64,000 nucleotides of DNA from Avoscillospira_A sp052117125 (GCF_052117125.1 NZ_JBQKJT010000002.1:1-64000); one strand, 5' to 3'; numbered from the stretch's first letter, positions 17,776 through 26,947 are shown. Made by a program: numbers and translations. The notes: generated by a model not told the origin, from the sequence alone.

Positions 17776-19429
17776 ACTTCTCTACCAGACGGGCCACCAT
17801 CAGCAGCGCCTGCTCACGGGTAATATAACTACCAGGATTAAAGCGATTACCCGTACCTTGCATGATTCCCTGTTTATATGCATACGAAACATATGGAGCT
17901 GCCCACAAATCAATTGCTGCCGCATCCTGATAAAAAGACACACTAACCCCCTGAGTCGGAATTGTTACATTTTCCAACTTACTGACCAATGTACACAGTA
18001 GTTTTGCTACTTCCTGACGAGTAATTCCAGCATCTGGAGCAAATGAGTTCTCTGAGCGTCCATTTAACAGTTTCAGTTGGTAAGCCTTGAGAATATCTTC
18101 CTCCATCATGTGGTTTTTAATGTCTTTGAACACTGTATCTTTGCTAGGCGTAGCAGTCGTATTCCGAACTTGCTCATAGATATTTACAACCAAATATGCA
18201 AATTCAGCTCTCGTCATATTATTTTGGTAATTACACCACAGCGTCGGCGGCAGAAATTCTATTTCATAAAGAGCAGAGATTTCTTCTTTTGACCAGCTGT
18301 TCAAACTGTCCAGCGTTTTGACAGCATATTTTTCCACCTCAAACGGCGAGTTAACACGCAGCGTTACCGCCCGCTGCGGTGCAGTCCCATTGGTATTTTT
18401 TCCGGTACCCAGCTGGCCGTCTCGATTCCGTCCCCAAGCGTAGACCTCTCCTCCCGTGGTAACCATCAAATTATGGTAAAGGCCCGATGCAATCTGCTCC
18501 ACCTGCATCGTGCTGCTTGTAACACTGACTGGTTTGGTCTGCTGAATATTGGTACTATTATTACCTATCTGGCCGTATTCGCCATATCCCCAAGCATACA
18601 CTTTTTGTTCCTCTGTCAATGCCATTGAGCACTCCTGGCCTGCCGAAACCTGCTGAACATTTTTTAAATTCACCACTTCCACCGGTTCACTTTGGTTGGT
18701 GGTAGTTCCATCGCCCAGCTGGCCATACGTATTAGCGCCCCAGGAATATACCTTTCCATCAAAATCCACTGCCAACGAATGCGAGTAACCAGCTGCGATA
18801 TCGACAATATCATATAACCCTGGCACCATTTTAGGGGTGTTTTGTGTATTGGTATGTCCCAAGCCAAGCTGTCCTAAATCGTTGCGTCCCCAGCTCCATA
18901 CACGTCCATCGCTAGCTAGCGCTAAATAATGACCACCTCCGGCACTGATTGCAACAATATTCCAAAGATCAGGCACTTGCGTAGCCGCTGTACTGCCAAT
19001 CTCCCATTTCCATACCGTTCCATTATATTGCAAGCCCAGCAATGTCGTTTGGCCAGCAGCAATACTAGTGATATTTGTCATTCCGGGAATTCTTTGGGGC
19101 TCACAGGAACCATTGCCCCAAACTGAAACCGTACCATCATACAGCAAGGCAGCAGAGAAGTTGTAGCCAGCTGCTACAGATGAGGCCGTCAGTCCCTCTA
19201 CTTTAACAGCTCTGGTCACGCTTTTTTCTTCTTCATTCCCCAACTGGCCGGAGCTGTTATCACCCCATGCCCACACGGAACCGTCATTTTTAACAGCCAA
19301 GGTGTGAGACATACCGCCTGAAAGAATCGAATACTCTGTGTCTACACCTGCTGCAAATACCGGCATAGCGGCCATTGCGCAAAGAACAGTCGCTAAACAA
19401 GCACATACGATTTTCCGAACCAATTTCAT
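17759..19429 (-). CDS. secreted RCC1-repeat protein with SLH domains
   Basis: A 556-aa surface protein. Signal peptide (LVRKIVCACLATVLCAMAAMPVFAAG), then about seven RCC1-type repeats to about residue 365 (pattern AVKNDGSVWAWGDNSSGQLG, repeated as VYSWGANTYGQLGDGT), a predicted beta-propeller for binding partners. The C-terminal part (about 400-556) holds two or three SLH units (FKDIKNHMMEEDILKAYQLKLL, YQDAAAIDLWAAPYVSYAYKQG). I chose the ATG at 19429, which follows AGAGGGAG and begins the signal peptide; the open frame runs on to a TTG at 19522. It lies between kinase and phosphatase genes, so a role as an extracellular partner of the kinase ectodomain is a reasonable guess. Confidence 0.85.
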   Translation of the reverse strand: MKLVRKIVCACLATVLCAMAAMPVFAAGVDTEYSILSGGMSHTLAVKNDGSVWAWGDNSSGQLGNEEEKSVTRAVKVEGLTASSVAAGYNFSAALLYDGTVSVWGNGSCEPQRIPGMTNITSIAAGQTTLLGLQYNGTVWKWEIGSTAATQVPDLWNIVAISAGGGHYLALASDGRVWSWGRNDLGQLGLGHTNTQNTPKMVPGLYDIVDIAAGYSHSLAVDFDGKVYSWGANTYGQLGDGTTTNQSEPVEVVNLKNVQQVSAGQECSMALTEEQKVYAWGYGEYGQIGNNSTNIQQTKPVSVTSSTMQVEQIASGLYHNLMVTTGGEVYAWGRNRDGQLGTGKNTNGTAPQRAVTLRVNSPFEVEKYAVKTLDSLNSWSKEEISALYEIEFLPPTLWCNYQNNMTRAEFAYLVVNIYEQVRNTTATPSKDTVFKDIKNHMMEEDILKAYQLKLLNGRSENSFAPDAGITRQEVAKLLCTLVSKLENVTIPTQGVSVSFYQDAAAIDLWAAPYVSYAYKQGIMQGTGNRFNPGSYITREQALLMVARLVEKYEWNS

Positions 19430-19446
19430 TCCCAACACACTCCCTC

Positions 19447-19625
19447 TTTTTCTTAGGACAACACCGCACCATTGTGCGGATACATCAATGAAACCAGTTA
19501 ATCTCAACTGGAAGTTCAGCAATTTCCAGAATGCCAGAATATAAGATGTATTTCAGGTATTTCTAAACTACTACAGTTTGGAAAAATAGATTAAGCTAGG
19601 CACATACGCAATTGTGCGGTGTTTC
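19447..19625. repeat. MITE-like segment with inverted CACCGCAC ends
   Basis: GGACAACACCGCACCATTG at about 19456-19475 is matched in inverted orientation by CAATTGTGCGGTGTTTCC at about 19608-19625. The pair bounds about 170 bases between the kinase stop and the RCC1 gene start. The left arm contains its own small palindrome (CCGCAC-CATT-GTGCGG). Related single copies occur near 95-120 and 12765-12800. It could be a small non-autonomous element or paired regulatory sites. Confidence 0.4.
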
Positions 19626-19643
19626 CAAAAAATTTTTCTTCGT

Positions 19644-22364
19644 TCAGTTCACAGATACAGCACAGCTGGCACTCATGCCGCCGCAGGAAGCGGTAATAAT
19701 TGTTGTGCCGCTGCTGACTGCGGTAACCAGACCGCCGCTGACTTGCGCAACGGATGGATTAGACGAACTCCAACTCACCTGCTTATTGGTAGCATTGGAC
19801 GGTGATACCTGTGCCGTCAGCTGCAATACGCCTCCCATCTCCAGAATAGCGCTGCCTTGTGAAATACTGACTCCCGTTACCGCAACTACTGAAGGTGTGA
19901 CTGGATTCTGTGTCTGTGTATTCTGCTGCGGTTTTGTTGTGCCTGATGGCTTTGTCTGATTAACAGACGTGGTAGGCTTGGCGGATTCCTTAGGTTTCTC
20001 CGTTGTTTGCTGTTCCTCAGGTTCTTCCACCACTTCCGGCCGTCCCAATACCTGCGGCACGAACTCTATCGGTGTCCAGTCCTCTACTGGCAAATTTGTG
20101 GCATCCAATGTAGACAGCGTTTTCAAACTACTGAGACATTCCAAATTTGTCACTGATGTATTGCTGATATTCAGATACACCAACTGTGTCAGCCCTGTCA
20201 ATGGGGTCAAGTCCGACACAGTGTTTTGACGCAAATCCAGCTTTTGCAATTCTCGTAGATTTTCACAATTTAAAAATTCTAAATTGCTACATCCACAGTT
20301 GCCTACATTGAGTGCTTCCAGAGTTCCCATTTCTTTTGGGAAGTTCCATTGTTGCACCGTGTGCCCACTCAAATTCAAATAATTTAGGTTAGGAAAATAT
20401 TTTAAATCCTCCAGTGTCACAACGGTAACCGGTGTTTCCAAGCTGGAAAAGTTCAATTCTGTTACTGCTTGTAGCTGATCCGCCGTAACAGTTCCAGGCT
20501 CCAGCAGCAGTACCGTTTCAATCGCACTTCCCAACGTTTCATCCACCCAAACGATGCTCGCTGGCTTCGGTTCCTCTGGAGGTTCCATATCTTCTGGTAC
20601 CGGCTGTTCCTCTGGTATGTCTGTTTCCTGTTCAATTACTACAGGCTGCTTAACCTTCTGTATTTCGGTGTGTGGCGCCGGGTCTCTTTTGAGCAATATT
20701 CCCGCACCTATCCCCGACACAATAACAATCGCTACAGCGCCTATAATTATTGGCAACAAGAAAGCTTTTTGTTTGTGGGGCTGCTGCGATGCAACAGGTA
20801 TAGTACGTGTCTCTTCCGTTTCTGCTGGAATTCTTGTATTCTGTTGCCCCGCTTTCTGTTTCTCCTGTTCTGCGTGTAGGGACAGAGCCACCCTTTCACT
20901 CTCTAATTCCCGCACTATCTGCTCCGAATGTAGAGGCAAATATGCTGTCTGCTCTTCTGCTTCCAGCTCTATCCGATTTGGATGCTGAGGCAGATATGCT
21001 GTCTGTTCCTCCGCTTCCGGTTCTATCCGCTCTGGATGCTGAGGCAGATATGCTGTCCGTTCCTCTGCTTCCGCTTCTATCTGCTCTGGATGCTGAGACA
21101 GATATGCTGTCTGTTCCTCTGCTTCCAGTTCTATCCGCTCTGGATGTTGAGGCAGATATGCTGTCTGTTCCTCTGCTTCCGGTTCTATCCGCTCTGGATG
21201 TTGAGGCAGATATGGCGAATATTCTTTCGCTCCAGATGGACTTTTAGCTGCACGAGATGCCAAACTCCCCTGCGCAATAGATGGTCTGCCATTTGCCCAC
21301 CATCCTGAGCCAGCAGTTGGTTGCTCCATCCGGCTGCCTACACGGCTGCCACTGGTTTTTCCACCGGCGGACAAGCTCTCCAGCACCACGGTGTCTCCAA
21401 CTCGCTGTGATAACTTTGACCGGTAAGCCGCCAATGCTTCCCCCATCTGCGCGGCCGTTTCCCAACGATCCTCCGGTCGATATGCGCAAGCCTTTAAAAT
21501 AATTTTAGACAGCTGTCTGTCTGCCATAACCGGCGCCGGCAAAGGCGCTTTATTTTGCAATCTTATTTGTTGTGCATTTGCATTGCTTTCATAACTGACC
21601 GGCGTCGGGGGAAGTGGCAAAAAGGGAGCGCGATTGCAGTTTAACAGGCGATATAAGACCAACCCAAAAGAGTACAGATCAACCCGGTAGTCCCCTTCTT
21701 CACCATTGGCTACTTCTGGCGCCATATATCCAAAGGTTCCCTTTACCGACATACCACTAATGGTATGTTCCATACTTTTGGCAACGCCAAAATCTCCCAG
21801 CTTATAATCTCCTGCGCTGTTGACAAAAATATTTCCTGGTTTAATGTCACGGTGAAGAACTCGTTCTCTGCGCAATAACTCTAACGCCCGGCAAATGTCC
21901 TCACCCAATTTCAATACATCCCACAAGCGAATGGGCTGTTTTGCAATCTGCTCACTAAGACTTGTAAGCAGTTCCATTTTGATAAAAATATCATATCCTG
22001 GTTCATGTACCTTGGGTAAAATGGTATGCGCTTCATAAGATACAATATTTGTGTTGCCTTTGAGCCGATAATTTACATTGATCTCTGTGAGCAACGTATT
22101 GAGCACCTGTGTATAATACTCCTGCAGGCTGCTTTCATCACTGACGATACCTTCTGCATATAGACTTTCCTGTTCTCCCGGCTGGGACGGCAACGAAATA
22201 TGTTTGACCGCCGCCAAATACTGATTCCCCAGTTCCGTCTTCTGCATCAGATACACTTTGCCGTAGGAGCCCTGCCCCAATAGACGTACTGTATTCCATT
22301 CTCCCCAAAGCGGTTCAAATTCCCGGATATCCGACATAGGGATTTTCACCGCCTCTCTCGTCAT
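19644..22364 (-). CDS. transmembrane Ser/Thr protein kinase with LRR and Big_2 ectodomain
   Basis: A 906-aa Hanks-type kinase. Kinase domain at about 15-290: GQGSYGKVYL loop, AVKHI lysine, VLHRDIKPGN catalytic loop, GDFGVAK, and GTFGYMAPEV. A linker at about 380-490 consists of six 18-residue repeats (TAYLPQHPERIEPEAEEQ). One membrane segment at about 530-555 is followed by an ectodomain of leucine-rich repeats (about 615-765) and, after a Thr/Pro linker, a Big_2 immunoglobulin-like domain (about 828-906). Instead of PASTA repeats, sensing would be by LRR and Big_2. ATG at 22364 preferred, with GGGGCAG upstream; 22337 is an alternative. Leads an operon with RCC1/SLH and PP2C genes. Confidence 0.9.
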   Translation of the reverse strand: MTREAVKIPMSDIREFEPLWGEWNTVRLLGQGSYGKVYLMQKTELGNQYLAAVKHISLPSQPGEQESLYAEGIVSDESSLQEYYTQVLNTLLTEINVNYRLKGNTNIVSYEAHTILPKVHEPGYDIFIKMELLTSLSEQIAKQPIRLWDVLKLGEDICRALELLRRERVLHRDIKPGNIFVNSAGDYKLGDFGVAKSMEHTISGMSVKGTFGYMAPEVANGEEGDYRVDLYSFGLVLYRLLNCNRAPFLPLPPTPVSYESNANAQQIRLQNKAPLPAPVMADRQLSKIILKACAYRPEDRWETAAQMGEALAAYRSKLSQRVGDTVVLESLSAGGKTSGSRVGSRMEQPTAGSGWWANGRPSIAQGSLASRAAKSPSGAKEYSPYLPQHPERIEPEAEEQTAYLPQHPERIELEAEEQTAYLSQHPEQIEAEAEERTAYLPQHPERIEPEAEEQTAYLPQHPNRIELEAEEQTAYLPLHSEQIVRELESERVALSLHAEQEKQKAGQQNTRIPAETEETRTIPVASQQPHKQKAFLLPIIIGAVAIVIVSGIGAGILLKRDPAPHTEIQKVKQPVVIEQETDIPEEQPVPEDMEPPEEPKPASIVWVDETLGSAIETVLLLEPGTVTADQLQAVTELNFSSLETPVTVVTLEDLKYFPNLNYLNLSGHTVQQWNFPKEMGTLEALNVGNCGCSNLEFLNCENLRELQKLDLRQNTVSDLTPLTGLTQLVYLNISNTSVTNLECLSSLKTLSTLDATNLPVEDWTPIEFVPQVLGRPEVVEEPEEQQTTEKPKESAKPTTSVNQTKPSGTTKPQQNTQTQNPVTPSVVAVTGVSISQGSAILEMGGVLQLTAQVSPSNATNKQVSWSSSNPSVAQVSGGLVTAVSSGTTIITASCGGMSASCAVSVN
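20893..21216. repeat. 54-bp tandem repeats inside the kinase gene
   Basis: About six copies of a 54-base unit encode TAYLPQHPERIEPEAEEQ-type repeats in the cytoplasmic linker. The copies are very similar at DNA level, so number may change by slippage or recombination. The repeats are acidic, each has a Thr-Ala-Tyr start, and the Thr could be an autophosphorylation site recognised by FHA domains. Confidence 0.8.
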
Positions 22365-22427
22365 TGCTATATACTGCCCCGAACTCCCTGAACAGTTTCC
22401 TGTAATTCTCTGCAAAATCTCGTATTT

Positions 22428-22456
22428 ATTGTACGATAAATTTTAGAAAAATGCAA
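22428..22456 (-). promoter_or_regulatory. promoter of the kinase operon
   Basis: On the minus strand TTGCAT (22451-22456) and TACAAT (22428-22433) are exactly 17 bases apart. Transcription would begin near 22421, giving a leader of about 57 bases before the ATG at 22364. The rest of the 22365-22660 gap is AT-rich with no convincing gene. Confidence 0.7.
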
Positions 22457-22661
22457 CTGCTGCTTTAGAGTTTCCGGTAGTATCAAGATTTTTTCACACT
22501 TTGATTTGCAGTTTCTGGAAGGAATGATATTCACCATCTCAAGGAAGAATTCCTTAATTGTCGTCTCCTGATACATTTTTCTTTTGGTTCCCCTACTGAA
22601 AATCTGCCATATTATTATATAATAAACCACCTATCGCTTTTATACTTACCATTGAGAAATC

Positions 22662-22690
22662 GGGGACCGCTGCTTTCGGCAACGGTCCCC
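22662..22690 (-). terminator. terminator of the type VII secretion operon
   Basis: GGGGACCG (22662-22669) pairs with CGGTCCCC (22683-22690) around a 13-base loop, just after the stop of the DUF4176 gene. Only a short T-rich stretch follows on the minus strand, so it may stop transcription incompletely ahead of the kinase operon. Confidence 0.7.
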
Positions 22691-22695
22691 AAGGA

Positions 22696-22974
22696 TCACT
22701 CCGCTTTATTCTGATAGTATTGCGCCAGACGCTCTAAAAAGCCATTGCGCTCCTCATCTTGATACCCCAGAAAATAAATGGTCTCAATATTTTCATGGTT
22801 GAAGAGGTAATTGCCCACTTCGCCCATGTTGCCCTCGGGATACAGCACACCAATATAGTCGTACTCTATGCTGGTGTTTTGGTCTGTCTGCTTAATGCCG
22901 TAGATCATCAGCCGTTTACGGCCTTCCTTCAGCAACACTACACTGCCAATGGGCAGCAGTTCCTTGATTTCCAT
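22696..22974 (-). CDS. DUF4176-type protein of the type VII locus
   Basis: A 92-aa protein starting MEIKELLPIGSVVLLKEG and containing IYGIKQ and YDYIGVLYPEGN, the pattern of DUF4176 proteins, which are commonly found in Gram-positive type VII secretion loci. No membrane segment or enzyme motif. GAGGTGAT precedes the ATG at 22974. It is the last gene of the minus-strand operon and follows the putative effector gene after 36 bases; it may act as a chaperone or immunity-type partner, which is inference from position only. Confidence 0.75.
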   Translation of the reverse strand: MEIKELLPIGSVVLLKEGRKRLMIYGIKQTDQNTSIEYDYIGVLYPEGNMGEVGNYLFNHENIETIYFLGYQDEERNGFLERLAQYYQNKAE

Positions 22975-23010
22975 CTGCAATCACCTCATAAAAATAAGAA
23001 AATATAAATT

Positions 23011-24024
23011 TCAGTCAAACCAGCTGTTCCACAGCGATGCGCCCCATTCTCCTATGGCACATACGCCATCCGCGACCCACTCGCCAACATCCTGCCCGGT
23101 CAGTTCCTCGCAAACCTTATTGACACCCCAGACCACTATCACAGACGCTGCACCCACAGCCACAGCCGGGGCAGTAGTGATGACGCCAGCGGTAATCAGT
23201 CCGCTTGCCGCAGCCGTAACGCCTGCCGTAGCCACTGCGCCCATACCAATGTCCACACCGGTCTCCACAATAGTCTCAGTAACAATGCGGGCCTCTTTGC
23301 CCTCTTGCCCTTTGAATTCCTCGCAGTTCTCATAGGCGCTTCCCACCAGGCTGAGGAAGTATCCGCCCCATTTACACGCCACACTCAGCTTGCTGACCGG
23401 CACGGTGCTGGACTGTTTGATACCAGTGCCATATACAAATTCATTTTTAATGCTGCTTGCAAAGGCCTTGCCCGGTGAGCTGCCATCCACGCTGTTAAAG
23501 ACATCCTCCAAGCCGAACAGCTCATTCACCCAGTCCGCCTTGGTCTTGCCGCTGAAATCCACATTGAGATTACCTAGGGATTTGAGTATATTTTGCCCCA
23601 TATCCACCCAGGTGTCGTCTTTCCAGCCGGTAACAGGAGCCAAAATCGTTGAAACCAGAGGTCCCAGCACACCAGACTCTGCTATCAGATCTCTCAGCAG
23701 CCCCACCCATTCCGCAATCGTTTCTTCCTTGGCCACTTCCTCCGGCGTTTTGCCTTCTGCTATGGCCTGTTCATAGCGAAGATATGTCTGATGGACCTCT
23801 CTGAGCCCATTCTCCAGGTTTTTGAGATTTGTGTACTCCTGGTCGCATGCCTCCAGGATTCGGTCCATGACCCGGAACATCGCCTGGAACGCATCTCCCT
23901 GCAGGAAGCGGTCCGCTCGGATCTGCTGCAGCGATAATGCCGAGATCTTCAGGCTCCGCCGGTGCTCTCCCAGGGCATCCGCCACACCAGCGGCGGCCGC
24001 CCAGTTGATCCGAATGGTACTCAC
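23011..24024 (-). CDS. putative type VII secretion effector
   Basis: A 337-aa protein. The first 110 residues are helical and resemble the LXG/WXG-type secretion domain (IRINWAAAAGVADALGEHR...). The middle is unassigned, and the C-terminal third has long Gly/Ala-rich hydrophobic stretches (about residues 245-305) that look able to enter a membrane. This layout fits a secreted toxin of the pore-forming kind. GTG start, sharing 4 bases with the stop of the previous gene. The downstream DUF4176 gene and the upstream 181-aa membrane protein are candidates for partner or immunity function. No toxin family is recognised. Confidence 0.6.
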   Translation of the reverse strand: MSTIRINWAAAAGVADALGEHRRSLKISALSLQQIRADRFLQGDAFQAMFRVMDRILEACDQEYTNLKNLENGLREVHQTYLRYEQAIAEGKTPEEVAKEETIAEWVGLLRDLIAESGVLGPLVSTILAPVTGWKDDTWVDMGQNILKSLGNLNVDFSGKTKADWVNELFGLEDVFNSVDGSSPGKAFASSIKNEFVYGTGIKQSSTVPVSKLSVACKWGGYFLSLVGSAYENCEEFKGQEGKEARIVTETIVETGVDIGMGAVATAGVTAAASGLITAGVITTAPAVAVGAASVIVVWGVNKVCEELTGQDVGEWVADGVCAIGEWGASLWNSWFD

Positions 24025-24566
24025 CCTCGATTCTCCTCCATTCTTAACTCGCTGAATAATTCAAATGTGTTCTCACAGCGCATGAGCACCAGCTTTTCCC
24101 GCTTACCCCGCCGGTAGTTCTCCGCAGCCCAGTAATCAATGAGCATCCGATCGGTGCAGTGCTGGCCCTGGCTGTTGTATACCTTCACCCATGCCAAACC
24201 TTTCAGTTCCGTTCCAAACTGTGTGTCATAGATCCAGCAGTCCATCACAGAAAAGGCGCCACTGCAAATCTGCTGGATCAGATACTTTTTCTGCCGGCGG
24301 CTTTTGTTCATGGCAAAAATCCCCAAGACCAACGGAACGCCAAAGATCAGCGCCATGATCTTGTCTCCCGTCGACTGATCAAATCCAATTGGCGGGACCA
24401 GTCGAAGCAACATGGTGGCCGCAATCACCGTACAAAAAGCTTGCCAGAAACCCACAATCCGCCGAACCCTGGACATTTCTCGTTTCATATATCGTCCGAT
24501 CAGTTCCACTTCCCGGGTCGTAGGCTGACGATAACCTGTCAACGCCTCCTTTTTGACCTGTTCCAC
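24021..24566 (-). CDS. two-pass membrane protein of the type VII locus
   Basis: A 181-aa protein with two hydrophobic segments at about residues 38-60 and 68-85, the second followed by a basic stretch (MNKSRRQKKYL). The rest is likely cytoplasmic (WIYDTQFGTELKGLAWVKVYNSQG). GTG start after AAAGGAG. Translationally coupled to the putative effector gene (4-base overlap), so a protective or chaperone role is plausible. I do not recognise a family. Confidence 0.65.
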   Translation of the reverse strand: MEQVKKEALTGYRQPTTREVELIGRYMKREMSRVRRIVGFWQAFCTVIAATMLLRLVPPIGFDQSTGDKIMALIFGVPLVLGIFAMNKSRRQKKYLIQQICSGAFSVMDCWIYDTQFGTELKGLAWVKVYNSQGQHCTDRMLIDYWAAENYRRGKREKLVLMRCENTFELFSELRMEENRG

Positions 24567-24585
24567 TGGGGCACTCTCCTTTTCA

Positions 24586-26073
24586 TCAGATGTATTGGAC
24601 CCGATAGCTTCTTTGGCCCAGTTTCAGTATAGCCTCAGCCGGCAGCGGCGTAGCCTCGGTGACACGAATACCATTGACATAAGTGCCATTAGTAGAGGGT
24701 TTTCCGTCCGGAGCGCCGTCCTGCACATAAAACAAACTGCCCTCAGCCATAACCATGCAGTGTACACCAGAAATATAGCGTTGATCCACCACGATCCGAC
24801 ATCGGCTGCGATCCTTGCCAATCAGCAGCCGGTCGTTGACAGAATACTCATAGACCTCTCCCGGGTCCTCCAGTCCTTGTAGGCGCAGCCGCACTGAATG
24901 GCCGCCAGTGAGCACTGCCGTAGGTTCCTCACGGTTTACGTCCCATGTAATATGACTGCCCACTATCTCCGTTCGGTCATAGTCTAGCTCAGGCTCTGCC
25001 GCCGCTGTAGCCGCCGCTACGGCTGCAGCCTGTTCTGCACGTCTCTTGCGCTGCCGCAGGAACATCACCACTCCAGCAGCAGCACACAAGATCAAACCGC
25101 CGCCGGCCCAGACCATCCAGGACAAAGGCTGCTCAGGAACAGGTTCTGGTTTGGGTTCAGGCTCCGGTTCCGGTTCCGGCTCCAGTGCTGATTCTGGTTC
25201 AGGCGTTATTGCCAAAAAAGGCATTGTCATTTCTACAGAGCTGTGAGTTTCTCCCCAAGACAGCCGCACCATCTGCTGGCTACCATCGCACAGATCTGCT
25301 GGCACGGGAATCTCCATCCGCTCCACCACTGCCACCGCATCGCGCAGCCCTTGCAGAATAGCCGTCACATCGGTGGACATCAGATAGCTGCCGCCACCGG
25401 ACAATCTGGACAGCGCAAAGAGCTGCTTGAGCTCCTCCTCGTTTTCCTGGCCCTGGCACCCCACTGTATAGATTGGGAGCTGTGCCTGCCGGATCTTCTC
25501 CTCCAGCTCCTGATCCGTATAGCCTAAGACCTCATGATCCGTTCCATCGGAAAGGACCACAAGACGAGTAAAACATTGCAACTGCTCCTGCCATTGCAAT
25601 GCGTCCTCTACCAGCTGATAGAGGGAGTTGGTACAGTAAGAATTTTGATTGTTGAACGTGATGGCATCCACTGCCGCCTTAATTTCGAGATAGTCATTGC
25701 TTTCCTGCACCAGATATTGTAGAGATTCGGCATAAGTAGCGATGGTAAAAATATCACCATCGCTGCGGGAGGCAGCCAGTTCTTCCAACAGCTCCACAAT
25801 GGGCTGCCGGAATTCCGGCCGGATGGACAAGGAATTATCCAACAGCACAACCGTATGTATAGGGCCTGGCGGCTCCACCGTAAATTCCGGAATTTCTCGG
25901 CTTCCGATATAGACGTTCTGTACCGGTGTCTCCTGTTGTGGCAAATACAGCACCAGGGACTGCTCCACGGTGCAGGCGTTCAGCACCGCCGGCTCCTCGG
26001 TGGCCAGCGCCACGCCGCACAGCAGCCACAGGCAGCCAAAAACCTCTGCCAAACATTTTGCAAACTTATTCAT
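24586..26073 (-). CDS. membrane protein with VWA ectodomain and cytoplasmic FHA domain
   Basis: A 495-aa protein. Signal peptide to about residue 25; a VWA domain at about 70-270 (VVLLDNSLSI replaces the classic DxSxS with DNSLS, so metal binding is probably kept); a Glu-Pro repeat stalk (EPEPEPEPEPKPEP); one membrane segment at about 320-340; and a C-terminal FHA domain at about 405-495 (LLIGKDRSRCRIVV, SGVHCMVM, STNGTYVNG). The FHA end should bind phosphothreonine in the cytoplasm, linking an outside VWA module to kinase signalling. It lies inside the type VII operon, which also has FHA on EssC. Confidence 0.85.
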   Translation of the reverse strand: MNKFAKCLAEVFGCLWLLCGVALATEEPAVLNACTVEQSLVLYLPQQETPVQNVYIGSREIPEFTVEPPGPIHTVVLLDNSLSIRPEFRQPIVELLEELAASRSDGDIFTIATYAESLQYLVQESNDYLEIKAAVDAITFNNQNSYCTNSLYQLVEDALQWQEQLQCFTRLVVLSDGTDHEVLGYTDQELEEKIRQAQLPIYTVGCQGQENEEELKQLFALSRLSGGGSYLMSTDVTAILQGLRDAVAVVERMEIPVPADLCDGSQQMVRLSWGETHSSVEMTMPFLAITPEPESALEPEPEPEPEPKPEPVPEQPLSWMVWAGGGLILCAAAGVVMFLRQRKRRAEQAAAVAAATAAAEPELDYDRTEIVGSHITWDVNREEPTAVLTGGHSVRLRLQGLEDPGEVYEYSVNDRLLIGKDRSRCRIVVDQRYISGVHCMVMAEGSLFYVQDGAPDGKPSTNGTYVNGIRVTEATPLPAEAILKLGQRSYRVQYI

Positions 26074-26176
26074 CCGTCGCTCACCCTTTGTTCCGACCTT
26101 ATACTGGGATTTTCCTCAGTTATGACCGGGAGGCGCCACATCCCCTACGTCTCCCGGTCTCTGGAAACCCTTACTA

Positions 26177-26491
26177 TTAGACGATAATATTTGTCTGCAA
26201 TGTGTTGGCGGCCTCTTGAGCACTCTGCTCGGCAGCCTGATAGTTCTGAGCCATAGACTGCAAATCAGTTGCGTGCTCATTGATCATACGCACCATACGG
26301 TTAATGCTGTCCTGTAACTGCTGAGCGCGGTTGTAGTAAGCAGTGGCAGCCTCACCAGCCCAGGTGCTGTTGAGGGCTTGAACGGTGCTGAGCATATTAT
26401 TTGTTAAATTCTGCACCTTTCCCGCTGTATCATTGAAGCTCTGTGCTGTGGCAATTAATTTTTCTGGGGTAACTCTCAGTGTTCCAGTCAT
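26177..26491 (-). CDS. WXG100-family protein
   Basis: A 104-aa helical protein with Trp-Ala-Gly (STWAGEAATAYYNRA) between two predicted long helices, the hairpin of ESAT-6/WXG100 proteins. The family members are small dimers exported by EssC-type ATPases. Start follows GGAGACTGAG. First of a set of small paralogue-like genes lying downstream of essC on the same strand; probably the most canonical substrate, together with the gene at 26547. Confidence 0.88.
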   Translation of the reverse strand: MTGTLRVTPEKLIATAQSFNDTAGKVQNLTNNMLSTVQALNSTWAGEAATAYYNRAQQLQDSINRMVRMINEHATDLQSMAQNYQAAEQSAQEAANTLQTNIIV

Positions 26492-26546
26492 AATTTCTCA
26501 GTCTCCTTTTATTGTCTGATGTTAGGTGCTCTGAATCAGCACTATT

Positions 26547-26849
26547 TTATTTGTAGGATCTGGTGCTGGCCGTAGAAAGGTTCTTTTGCTCTGCATTCTC
26601 ATACTGAGCAGCATTCTGCTCCAATGTAATACAAAACTTCTCAATGGCCTGGTAGAAAGCATCCATCTGCGTAACATCACTGTTGTAGGCGTTATGGAAT
26701 GCCTCTTTCGATGCGCCATCCCACATTCCCATCAGTTGCTGCTCCGTGGCGGTCATGGATTCCACTGCGCTTTTAAACTGGGAATTGAGCTGCCGCAGCT
26801 CAGTGGCTTTGTTTTTCAACTCCGCCGAGGTGACTTTGATTTCTGCCAT
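26547..26849 (-). CDS. WXG100-family protein
   Basis: A 100-aa protein with the motif GMWDGASKEAFHNAY in the turn of a helical hairpin, as in WXG100 secretion substrates. The ribosome site AGGAGGAG lies at an ideal distance from the ATG. It is 55 bases from the next WXG100 gene at 26491, so the two may be made together and form a heterodimer. Confidence 0.88.
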   Translation of the reverse strand: MAEIKVTSAELKNKATELRQLNSQFKSAVESMTATEQQLMGMWDGASKEAFHNAYNSDVTQMDAFYQAIEKFCITLEQNAAQYENAEQKNLSTASTRSYK

Positions 26850-26947
26850 GATAATACTCCTCCTAAAATTTAAAATCTGCTAGGGTCGCCATGTGGTAAT
26901 ATGGTATGTCTTCCATCCTGCGGGAGGAAAACGTGCCAGCATCAATT

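Noticed and set aside
20893..21216. Regular 54-bp repeats as a CRISPR array
   Set aside because: The repeats are contiguous with no spacers and are in frame inside the kinase gene, coding 18-residue protein repeats.
22367..22630. 87-codon minus-strand frame upstream of the kinase
   Set aside because: It covers the strong kinase promoter (22428-22456), has no clear ribosome site and its product has no family features.
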